Shown here piece after piece: positions 54,628 through 62,815 of a stretch of DNA of 64,000 nucleotides. Source of the DNA: Pseudobacter sp051955275. GTDB taxonomy: Bacteria; Bacteroidota; Bacteroidia; Chitinophagales; Chitinophagaceae. Position numbers and translations under genes: made by a program. The stretch spans positions 36,237 through 100,236 of the forward strand of contig NZ_JBQCGW010000305.1 in assembly GCF_051955275.1 (NCBI RefSeq), written 5' to 3'. A model generated the notes under the pieces. The model saw only the letters and a list, made by a program, of their open reading frames with translations, did no database searches and was not told where the DNA came from. Every line of letters starts with the position of its first letter. Position 1 is the first letter of the stretch.

Positions 54628-55833
54628 ATGACTAAACAAGAAACCCTACGACTGCTTTGGGACAAATATGTAATGGATCAAAAGCTCTCTGCTCCTGAGC
54701 TCAGGCAGTTGAAAGAGCTGATCAATGATAAAGACAACAGCAGTCTTGTTCCGGAATTGCTCAATTCCGTTTACGAACAAAAACAGGAAATTTCCGCTGA
54801 ATATTCTTCCGGCGATGCATTTAAAGAAATATGGGAAAAGCTTCATCAGCATCCGGAAACATCTCCCGCGCCTGTTATTACCTCTTCATTTAAAAGAAAT
54901 TGGTGGAAATATGCCTCAGCCGCAGCAATCTTTATAGCTGCAGGTTTGGGCATTTACCGGTTTGTGATCAGCAACAGCGCTCAAACTATTGCAGAGCAGC
55001 CATCCGGTTCAGTACTCAGTTCTACTGAGATCCAGCCCGGTGGTAATAAGGCCATGCTCACGCTGGCCGATGGTTCCGTGGTAGCCCTGAATGATGCGCA
55101 GGATGGTGTGCTCGCTACGCAGGGGGGAGTGAACGTTGTCAAACTCAACAATGGTGAATTGTCATACCAGGCAGATAATAAACAGGCAAACGAAGTATTG
55201 TTCAATACCATCGCAACGCCCAGGGGTGGCAAATACCGGCTGACGCTTCCCGATGGCAGCAAAGTTTGGCTGAATGCTGAAAGCAGCCTCCGTTATCCAA
55301 CCGCATTTACCGGAAAAACGCGCGGAGTGGTGTTGAAAGGAGAAGCATATTTTGAAGTGACTTCCAATGCTGCACAGCCCTTCCTGGTGGAAGTAAAAGA
55401 CCTGAAAGTGGATGTTCTCGGCACCCGATTCAATATCATGGCCTATGAAAATGAAACCATCACCGCAACAACGCTGGTGGACGGCGCAGTGCGTGTTAGC
55501 GCAGCATCCCGGCAGCTTTTGCTGAAGCCCGGTCAACAGGCTTTGCAGGGAGAACATGGAAGCATGAAGATGGTCAATGATGCTGATATACAGCAGGCAC
55601 TGGCCTGGAAGAATGATTATTTCCAGTTCAATGCAGATCGCTTCGATCAGTTAATGCGTCAGATAGAACGCTGGTATGATGTATCCGTAAAATTTGAAGG
55701 CGCTGTGCCGGAGAGAAAATTCGGCGGAAAGATCTCCAGGTTGAGCCCTTTAAATGATGTTCTCAGGATCCTGGAATTAAGCGATGTGAAATTCAGGGTC
55801 GAAGGAAAAACAATCACCGTTATCAACAAATAA
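54628..55833 (+). CDS. FecR family anti-sigma factor
   Basis: Inner-membrane anti-sigma factor, 401 residues. Cytoplasmic sigma-binding part 1-90 (LWDKYVMDQKLSAPELRQLK), one membrane helix about 94-112 (YASAAAIFIAAGLGIYRFV), periplasmic FecR domain about 190-300 (TPRGGKYRLTLPDGSKVWLN, GEAYFEVTSN, VLGTRFNIMAYEN) and DUF4974 domain about 325-401 (QLMRQIERWYDVSVKFEGAV). It should hold the sigma factor encoded upstream and respond to the STN domain of the SusC encoded 122 bp downstream. All expected parts are present. Confidence 0.93.
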   Translation: MTKQETLRLLWDKYVMDQKLSAPELRQLKELINDKDNSSLVPELLNSVYEQKQEISAEYSSGDAFKEIWEKLHQHPETSPAPVITSSFKRNWWKYASAAAIFIAAGLGIYRFVISNSAQTIAEQPSGSVLSSTEIQPGGNKAMLTLADGSVVALNDAQDGVLATQGGVNVVKLNNGELSYQADNKQANEVLFNTIATPRGGKYRLTLPDGSKVWLNAESSLRYPTAFTGKTRGVVLKGEAYFEVTSNAAQPFLVEVKDLKVDVLGTRFNIMAYENETITATTLVDGAVRVSAASRQLLLKPGQQALQGEHGSMKMVNDADIQQALAWKNDYFQFNADRFDQLMRQIERWYDVSVKFEGAVPERKFGGKISRLSPLNDVLRILELSDVKFRVEGKTITVINK

Positions 55834-55854
55834 ATATAAAAAAGCTCAGGCATT

Positions 55855-55887
55855 AAAAAAGCCAGAAGTGCAGCGAACACTTCCAGC
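55855..55887 (-). terminator. Minus-strand intrinsic terminator in the susC leader (locus 3)
   Basis: On the minus strand, arm GCTGGAAGTG (55887-55878), loop TTCGCTG and arm CACTTCTGGC (55870-55861) give ten consecutive pairs including two wobbles, followed by six T. On the plus strand both wobbles become C.A and A.C mismatches. It begins only 22 bp after the fecR stop but keeps the fixed distance to susC (68 nt). Confidence 0.62.
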
Positions 55888-55943
55888 TTGACATTTAATG
55901 CTTTGAAGCCACCATTCTGGGGTAGACTTTCTAATACACTAAA
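55855..55943 (-). ncRNA. Predicted cis-antisense RNA to the susC leader (locus 3)
   Basis: The terminator at 55855-55887 needs a minus-strand transcript. TACATTTG on the minus strand (55956-55949) is a full TAnnTTTG match that touches the susC start codon; an RNA of about 89 nt would result. A -33 element is not evident. It is the third copy of the arrangement seen at 463 and 8830. Confidence 0.38.
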
Positions 55944-55955
55944 CAAGTCAAATGT

Positions 55956-58900
55956 ATGCAAATTAATCTTTTGTCGGGCCGCTGGCATCTGCAGCGATCC
56001 CCGATAGCCAAATCGATGCTTATTATGAAATTGATTGCCTTTCTCATGTTGGTGGCCTGCTTGCAGGTAAGCGCTACAGGCATTAGTCAGTCTATTTCCG
56101 TTTCAGAGAAAAATGCGCCGCTGAAAAAGATCTTTCAGACCATCGAAAAGCAAACGAATTATGTGTTCTTTTTCGATGCGGATCAGCTGGCAAAAACAAA
56201 AAAGGTAGATGTACATTTTTCCAACGCACCCATTGAAGATGTACTGAAAGCCTGTTTAAAAGATCAGCCGCTTGAATATATAATCGTAGGTACCACTATC
56301 GTTATAAGAAAAAAAACTGTTGAGAAGGTGACTGAAGCAGATGCACCAGTACCGCTCACTGTGACCGGCAGAGTACTGGATGACCAGGGCAAGCCGCTTT
56401 CCGGGGCTTCTGTGGTAGTGAAAAATAAAAAGACAGGTATCAGTACTGATGCAGAAGGAAGGTTTTCCATAGAAGCGCAGCCTAATGATATTCTCGTGAT
56501 CTCCTTTATCGGATTTGAATCAAAGGAAATTGCTGTTGGGAATCGTACTTCTATCGAAATTACTCTGACTCCTGATCAGAAGATAGGGGAGGACGTTGTT
56601 ATTGTGGCCTATGGCAGGGTAAAGAAAGGCGACCTTACCGGATCCGTTTCCCAGGTAAAAGGAGCGGACCTCAGTTCATTTCCCACTACCAATGTATTGC
56701 AGGCCATGAGTGGCCGTGCTTCCGGCGTAAGGGTGATGCAGAACAGTGGCTTGCCCGGTGCGCCTGTCAGCGTGAGGATCCGCGGCGCCAACTCCATCCT
56801 GGGTGGAAATGAACCATTGTATATCATAGATGGTTTTCCCAGCACACCCACTTACCTGCAGAATGCGGATATCGAATCGATGGAAATTCTGAAAGATGCC
56901 TCCTCAACTGCCATGTATGGATCAAGAGGCAGTAATGGTGTTGTGATCATCACTACGCGCGGCGGTAAAAAGAATCAACCGACAAGAGTGAATGTGGATA
57001 TGGGTTATAGCGTGCAGTCGATCACAAAAAAAATGAAACTGCTGAACCCGTTCCAATATGCCTCGCTGTATAATGAGCAGGCAAAAAATGATAATATAGC
57101 CCCTTATTTTTCCCAGGCACAACTGGATTCTTTTAAAAATATGCCGGGAACCGACTGGCAGGACCTGATGTTGCGCAATGCGCCTGTTTACACCAGCAAC
57201 GTGAGTGTTGCGGGTGGAAATGATAAAACAAGCTTTTTCCTTTCCGGCGGCCTCTTCTCTCAACAGGGGATCATTCCTAATTCAGACTATAACAGGTATT
57301 CAGTAAGAGTGAACCTTAGCCATGAGATCAGTAAGGTTTTCAGCGTAACGTATACCAGTGCTTATACCAGGAGTGACCGCACTCACCAGGGATCCACACC
57401 GGGTAACAGGGGAAGTGATATGTTCGGAGGTATGTTGTTCGCTCCGCCAACTGTAGGTCCTTATGATGCCAATGGCCGTTATGTAAGATTGAATACGCTC
57501 TATTCCTTTATTTCCAACGCCATTATCAACCCTGTTGCAACAAAGAATGAAGCGTCTGCCGGCACAAAATCAGATGATTTTGTAGCCAACCTGAACCTTC
57601 GTGTGAAACTGTTGAAAGACCTTGAGTTCAGGGTATCCGGCAACGTAATGAACAATAATACCCGCAATGATAACTTCACTAACCGGGAGCCTTACGCGTT
57701 GAACTCAGCAGGGTATGCCAGTGTGAACACCAACCAGTTCACCAGCCTGCTCAATGAGAATATCGTCAACTATAAAAAAACGATTGCGGGCAAACATGCA
57801 CTGGATGTGGTGGCCGGCGTGGCCAATCAGCTGGACAAAGCTTCGAATATGGGCTCAGGCAATGCCCAGGGTTTTCTCAGCAACACCGTCAACACAGGAA
57901 ACCTGCAATCGGCCAGCGTACCTGGCCTTCCCAATTCAGGATATTCCAGAACAGCTTTGTCTTCATTCGTAGGCCGTGTGAACTATGCATTTGACCAGCG
58001 TTATCTTTTGACTTTCAGTTTCCGCCGCGATGGTTATTCCGCCTATTCCAAAGATTCCCGCTGGCAGAATTTCCCTTCAGCGGCCATTGCCTGGAGGGTT
58101 TCCAATGAACCGTTCCTGCAGAACTCGCGCATCGTGTCAGATCTGAAACTGAGAGCATCCTACGGCCGTACAGGAAATACTTCCATCAATGCTTACCAGA
58201 CCCTCAATATCCTCCAGGTGTATAATACCATCTTTGGCGATGATCTGGTTATCAGCTATGCGCCACGCAAGGAATATCCCGGAAACCTGAAATGGGAGAA
58301 GACGGACCAGGTAGATATTGGTATCGATGCTGGACTGTTCAATAACAAAGTGCGCATCACCGCCGATTATTATTACAAGAGAACCACCGACCTCCTGAAC
58401 AAGGTGCAGTTGCCCACTTCTTTCGGCTATGAAGATGCCTTGCAGAACGTAGGGGAGATCAGCAACCGTGGTGTGGAGATAGGGATCGATGCCACTGTGG
58501 TGGATAACAGCGACTGGAAATGGACGCTGGGCGGTAATATCGCATTCAACCGCAACAGGGTGGAGAAACTGTACAAAGGCCAGGACATTGTAGGCTCCAA
58601 TATCTTCACCGGCAACCTAAATGATTATGTGAATATCCTGCGTGAGGGTGAGCCAGTGTTTGCATTTTATGGATATAAAGAGATCGGTTATACAGATAAC
58701 GGATTGATCAAATACGAAGACAAGGTGGCGGATGGGTCTATCAATGCGCTCGACAGAAGCATCATCGGAGACCCCAACCCTGATTTCATCTATGCGCTGA
58801 ACTCGGTTACTCGTTTCAGGGATTTTGAACTGACCCTGTTCTTCCAGGGCTCACAGGGCAATGACATCTTCAACCTCAATAAAGCCAGCACACTGGATAT

Positions 58901-59276
58901 GGGATGGGGATTGAACCAGCCCGAAGATGTGTATACAAACCACTGGACGCCCGAAAACACCAATGCAAAATATCCCAAGCCAACCAGTAAGATCAATGGC
59001 AACGTGTCCACAAGATTCATAGAAGACGGATCGTACCTGAAGCTCAGGAATATCATGCTCGCTTATTCACTTCCTGTTCAGAACTGGAAGATCAAACATG
59101 TGAAATCTGCCCAGCTCTATGTGAGCGCGCAGAATATGATCAGGATCACCAATTACTCCGGCTATGATCCCGAAGTGAATGCCTATGGCTCTTCAACATC
59201 CATTGCACAGGGTGTTGACTATACAGTGTATCCAAACAACAAGTCTGTTACCATTGGTTTCCGTTGCGGATTTTAA
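55956..59276 (+). CDS. SusC/RagA-type TonB-dependent receptor with STN signalling domain
   Basis: Outer-membrane importer and sensor of the GH16 locus, 1106 residues. A basic extension (MQINLLSGRWHLQRSPIAKS) precedes the signal segment (about 21-40). Next are the STN domain (about 44-113, LKKIFQTIEKQTNYVFFFDA), a CarboxypepD_reg-like domain (about 125-200, VTGRVLDDQGKPLSGASVVV), the linker GEDVVIVAYGRVKKGDLTGS, the plug (VRIRGANSILGGNEPLYIID, ESMEILKDASSTAMYGSRGS) and a barrel ending in IGFRCGF. The STN domain and the upstream fecR predict ligand-induced activation through the sigma factor. susD begins 24 bp after the stop. Confidence 0.94.
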   Translation: MQINLLSGRWHLQRSPIAKSMLIMKLIAFLMLVACLQVSATGISQSISVSEKNAPLKKIFQTIEKQTNYVFFFDADQLAKTKKVDVHFSNAPIEDVLKACLKDQPLEYIIVGTTIVIRKKTVEKVTEADAPVPLTVTGRVLDDQGKPLSGASVVVKNKKTGISTDAEGRFSIEAQPNDILVISFIGFESKEIAVGNRTSIEITLTPDQKIGEDVVIVAYGRVKKGDLTGSVSQVKGADLSSFPTTNVLQAMSGRASGVRVMQNSGLPGAPVSVRIRGANSILGGNEPLYIIDGFPSTPTYLQNADIESMEILKDASSTAMYGSRGSNGVVIITTRGGKKNQPTRVNVDMGYSVQSITKKMKLLNPFQYASLYNEQAKNDNIAPYFSQAQLDSFKNMPGTDWQDLMLRNAPVYTSNVSVAGGNDKTSFFLSGGLFSQQGIIPNSDYNRYSVRVNLSHEISKVFSVTYTSAYTRSDRTHQGSTPGNRGSDMFGGMLFAPPTVGPYDANGRYVRLNTLYSFISNAIINPVATKNEASAGTKSDDFVANLNLRVKLLKDLEFRVSGNVMNNNTRNDNFTNREPYALNSAGYASVNTNQFTSLLNENIVNYKKTIAGKHALDVVAGVANQLDKASNMGSGNAQGFLSNTVNTGNLQSASVPGLPNSGYSRTALSSFVGRVNYAFDQRYLLTFSFRRDGYSAYSKDSRWQNFPSAAIAWRVSNEPFLQNSRIVSDLKLRASYGRTGNTSINAYQTLNILQVYNTIFGDDLVISYAPRKEYPGNLKWEKTDQVDIGIDAGLFNNKVRITADYYYKRTTDLLNKVQLPTSFGYEDALQNVGEISNRGVEIGIDATVVDNSDWKWTLGGNIAFNRNRVEKLYKGQDIVGSNIFTGNLNDYVNILREGEPVFAFYGYKEIGYTDNGLIKYEDKVADGSINALDRSIIGDPNPDFIYALNSVTRFRDFELTLFFQGSQGNDIFNLNKASTLDMGWGLNQPEDVYTNHWTPENTNAKYPKPTSKINGNVSTRFIEDGSYLKLRNIMLAYSLPVQNWKIKHVKSAQLYVSAQNMIRITNYSGYDPEVNAYGSSTSIAQGVDYTVYPNNKSVTIGFRCGF

Positions 59277-59300
59277 TCAGAAGTTTTAAATCATTTCGAT

Positions 59301-60755
59301 ATGAAAAATATTTTTGGATTGGCAGTTGTTTGTGCGCTGGCGCTTACATCCTGCTCTAAGTTCTTGGAAGAAAATCCACAGCAGATTGCCGTGGAGAATT
59401 TTTACAATACTCCGGTGGAAATGGAAGCAGGCCTGAATGCTATCTATGAAACGGTCCGGTACCTCTCCACCTTTGGTGGTTTCTATACCATCCAGCATGA
59501 GATCAATACTGAATATATGTATGGCCGTGGCAGCTTCGCCCCGATGAATGCATATGATGGACTGGACAATACCAATGTTGGTCGTATCACCGATACCTGG
59601 AATAACTTTTACAAGGGCATCCGCAATGCGAATATCATTATAAAAAAGGCGCCGCTGGCCAAACAGATCACGGATGCCGAAGAAGCGAGATATGTTGCTG
59701 AAGCGCGTTTCATGAGAGGCCTGTTCTATTTCCACGTAGTAAGGAACTGGGCAGGTGTACCCTTGCATGATGAGAATAATATCGATTCCATCAATGTACC
59801 TAAAAGCAGTGCTGCCAAAATCTATGACCTGATTCAGCAGGACCTGGTTTTTGCTGAGAACAATCTTCCTGACAATCCACGGCTTGTTGGTACGCCTTCC
59901 AAATGGACGGCCAAAACCGTGCTGGCTGAAGTATACCTGACACTGGAGAAATATGATCTGGCCAGAAAAGCCGCCTGGGAAGTGATCGATTCAAAGAAAT
60001 ACTCACTGGTGAATGTGACTGTAAGGGATGATTTTGAAAAGATATTCGGACGGGATGCCAACAATACTTCAGAAGAGATCTTCTACTTCAAGTATTCCTC
60101 CAAGGTATCCGGACAGGGCTACCAGTACCTGGCATACCTGCATGCGGCAAAGACCACGCATTTTCCACCGGGAGGTTTCAGTACTATTTACAGTGATTCT
60201 CTGAATCCCTTCCTGGCAAACTGGGACCGTAACGATCTGCGCTATTATTTTACCTGGTATCCTTCTGATGTTGGTGTAACTGCCAAATCAACGGTGCTGG
60301 TTAAGAAGTTCAGTGACCGCTCGGCAACCATTGCTCAGGGAAATAATGATTATCCTTTATACCGTTATGCAGATCTTCTTTTGTTTTACGCAGAAGCTGA
60401 AGCCAGCATGAATGGCGCACCTACGGCGGACGCGCTTGAAAAGCTGAACATGGTCCGCCGCAGGGCTTATGGTAAACCGGTGAATACACCTGATGCAACT
60501 GTTGACCTGAAACTGGCCGATTATCCGGACCTTAATTCCTTTGTGAGACGTGTAGTGCTGGAGCGTGGATATGAAACAGTAGGAGAAGGGAAACACTGGT
60601 TTGATCTGAAAAGACTGGGCATCTGGAAAGAAACGATTCAGCAGGTGGAAAACCTGGTACTCAAAGACAAACATATGTTATGGCCGATCCCTCCGCGGGA
60701 GTTCAATGGAAATACCGCGCTGAACCCTACCGTGGATCAGAACCCCGGCTACTAA
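59301..60755 (+). CDS. RagB/SusD family lipoprotein
   Basis: Substrate-binding lid of the preceding SusC. Lipoprotein signal MKNIFGLAVVCALALTSC with lipobox LTSC, then SKFLEENPQQIAVENFYNTP. TPR-like helices (AEARFMRGLFYFHVVRNWAG) and the C-terminal SusD motif VLERGYETVGEGKHWFDLKR, ending in LNPTVDQNPGY. The 484 residues are typical. Together with the GH16 gene two positions downstream it suggests a beta-1,3-glucan as ligand, which is inference from the neighbour. The FAD-dependent oxidoreductase gene follows after 27 bp. Confidence 0.94.
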   Translation: MKNIFGLAVVCALALTSCSKFLEENPQQIAVENFYNTPVEMEAGLNAIYETVRYLSTFGGFYTIQHEINTEYMYGRGSFAPMNAYDGLDNTNVGRITDTWNNFYKGIRNANIIIKKAPLAKQITDAEEARYVAEARFMRGLFYFHVVRNWAGVPLHDENNIDSINVPKSSAAKIYDLIQQDLVFAENNLPDNPRLVGTPSKWTAKTVLAEVYLTLEKYDLARKAAWEVIDSKKYSLVNVTVRDDFEKIFGRDANNTSEEIFYFKYSSKVSGQGYQYLAYLHAAKTTHFPPGGFSTIYSDSLNPFLANWDRNDLRYYFTWYPSDVGVTAKSTVLVKKFSDRSATIAQGNNDYPLYRYADLLLFYAEAEASMNGAPTADALEKLNMVRRRAYGKPVNTPDATVDLKLADYPDLNSFVRRVVLERGYETVGEGKHWFDLKRLGIWKETIQQVENLVLKDKHMLWPIPPREFNGNTALNPTVDQNPGY

Positions 60756-60782
60756 CCAGTGTATTGAATAAAAAAGAAGATC

Positions 60783-62765
60783 ATGAAGTATTCAGTTCTG
60801 TTTGCTGTTTGCAGTTTAATAGTAGTATCTATAGCAGGTTGTAAAACCGGAGAAGATAAAACAGATATATGTATCTATGGCGGTAATGCAGCTGGTGTGA
60901 TTGCTGCATACACCGCTGTAAAGATGAATAAGAAAGTTATTCTCATAGAGCCTGGTTTTCATCTGGGTGGATTGACCACCGGTGGACTGGGTTATACCGA
61001 TATCGGCAATAAGTACGCGATCAGCGGCCTTTCGCTGGATGTGTATCGCCGCATAGGAAAACACTATGGCAAGTTTGAACAATGGATCTTCGAGCCCAGC
61101 GTAGCTGAAGATGTGATGAAGCAATACATCCAGGAGGCAGGCGTGCAGGTGATCTATGGCCACCGCGTGGAAAAAGTGGAAAAGACAGGAACGAAGATCA
61201 GCAGCATAACAGTTCAGAAAGAAGATGGCGCAAGTAAGCAGATCGCTGCCAGCATGTTCATCGATTGTTCTTACGAAGGCGATGTGATGGCGCGCGCAGG
61301 TGTTACTTACACTGTGGGTCGCGAAGCGAACAGTCTGTACAATGAAACCTATAATGGCGTGCAATTGCTGGAAGGTCACCAGTTCCCGGATGGGATCGAT
61401 CCGTATAAAGTTCCGGGCGACTCGTCAAGCGGTCTGGTCTGGGGTGTAAGTGATGGGCAGTTGGCTGAAAGAGGAGCCGGCGATAAAAAAGTGCAGGCCT
61501 ATAATTTCAGGATCTGTCTGAGCAATAAACCGGAGAACCGGGTTGAAATTACCCGTCCGGATAATTACGATAGTACGCGGTATGAATTACTGCTTCGCTA
61601 CCTGCAAAAGAAAGTGCCCGGTGACCTCTGGGGTTTTCTGAAGTTTGACCTGATGCCGAATAATAAAACGGATATCAATAATAATGGACCGATCTCAACA
61701 GATATGATCGGCTATAACCATAATTATCCCGAAGCGGATTATGCCACCAGGAAAAAGATCCAGAAAGAGCATGAAGACTATACAAAAGGCCTCCTGTATT
61801 TCATCGGCCATGATCCACGCATGCCTGAGCACCTGAGAAACCAGATGCTGCAATGGGGCTATCCAAAAGATGAATATACGGATAACGGCAACTGGTCGCT
61901 ACAAATGTATGTCCGCGAATCACGCCGCATGGTAGGTGCTTATGTGATGACGCAGCACAACTGTGAAGGACGCGAAGTGGCGGAAGATGCTGTAGGTATG
62001 GCTGCTTACACCATGGACTCTCATAACTGTCAGCGACTGGTGGTGAATGGTATGGTGAAGAATGAAGGAAATGTAGAGATCGGGGGATTCGGTCCGTACC
62101 CTATTTCTTACCGCTCGCTGATCCCGAAGAAAGGAGAGTGCGATAACCTGCTGGTGCCGGTATGTCTGTCGGCTTCTCATATTGCTTACGGCTCCATCCG
62201 TATGGAACCTGTATTCATGGTGCTTGGCCAGTCTGCTGCTATTGCCGCTGCTTTAGCGATAGAAAATGGAAATGACGTACACCAGGTGGATATTAAAAAG
62301 CTGCAGGCAAAACTGAAGACAGATCCGCTGATGAATGGAAAAGTTCCGGAAGTACTGGTAGACAATGATGATAAGACCGGCGTTACAGTAATTGGTAACT
62401 GGCAGGTGTTGAAAAAAGGTGCTTACGGCAGCTCCATGCTGGTTGACAGCAGCAAGGGAAAAGAAGCGAAATCCATTCAGTTTGCGCCTTCCATTTCCAC
62501 CGATGGCGATTACCAGGTGTATATCTACATTCCCAAATTAAAGGAAATGAGCTCTCAGATCCCCATTCAGATAAATGGTGCATCTGGAAATAAAAGCATG
62601 GTGATAAAACCCGCCGAGATCATCGTTGAAGGACAGACCTCCGGTGAATGGGTAAGCCTGGGCATACATAAATTTTCAAAAGATCAGAAAGGATATATTG
62701 AGATCAGTAATGCCAATGCAGACGGATATCTTCCGGCTGATGCCATACTGTTCATTCCACAGTAG
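60783..62765 (+). CDS. FAD-dependent oxidoreductase lipoprotein with golvesin-like C-terminal domain
   Basis: Exported flavoprotein of 660 residues. Lipobox IAGC follows MKYSVLFAVCSLIVVSIAGC. The FAD_oxidored domain (about 27-520) begins with a Rossmann motif variant ICIYGGNAAGVIAAYTAVKM, then KKVILIEPGFHLGGLTTGGL and FIDCSYEGDVMARAGV, and ends in MVLGQSAAIAAALAIENGND. Residues about 530-660 resemble the golvesin/xanthan-lyase carbohydrate-binding-like domain (VTVIGNWQVLKKGAYGSSML, DGDYQVYIYIPKL). Relatives are found in polysaccharide loci of Bacteroidota, but the reaction is unsettled; oxidation of a sugar or polyol is possible. It lies between susD and GH16. A lipid anchor on a flavoenzyme is notable, because the cofactor must be present outside the cytoplasm. 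Confidence 0.85.
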   Translation: MKYSVLFAVCSLIVVSIAGCKTGEDKTDICIYGGNAAGVIAAYTAVKMNKKVILIEPGFHLGGLTTGGLGYTDIGNKYAISGLSLDVYRRIGKHYGKFEQWIFEPSVAEDVMKQYIQEAGVQVIYGHRVEKVEKTGTKISSITVQKEDGASKQIAASMFIDCSYEGDVMARAGVTYTVGREANSLYNETYNGVQLLEGHQFPDGIDPYKVPGDSSSGLVWGVSDGQLAERGAGDKKVQAYNFRICLSNKPENRVEITRPDNYDSTRYELLLRYLQKKVPGDLWGFLKFDLMPNNKTDINNNGPISTDMIGYNHNYPEADYATRKKIQKEHEDYTKGLLYFIGHDPRMPEHLRNQMLQWGYPKDEYTDNGNWSLQMYVRESRRMVGAYVMTQHNCEGREVAEDAVGMAAYTMDSHNCQRLVVNGMVKNEGNVEIGGFGPYPISYRSLIPKKGECDNLLVPVCLSASHIAYGSIRMEPVFMVLGQSAAIAAALAIENGNDVHQVDIKKLQAKLKTDPLMNGKVPEVLVDNDDKTGVTVIGNWQVLKKGAYGSSMLVDSSKGKEAKSIQFAPSISTDGDYQVYIYIPKLKEMSSQIPIQINGASGNKSMVIKPAEIIVEGQTSGEWVSLGIHKFSKDQKGYIEISNANADGYLPADAILFIPQ

Positions 62766-62815
62766 AGCAGGCGCTTCTGCTCACTCCTTCGTCAGAAACA
62801 TAAAATAATTGCCAT

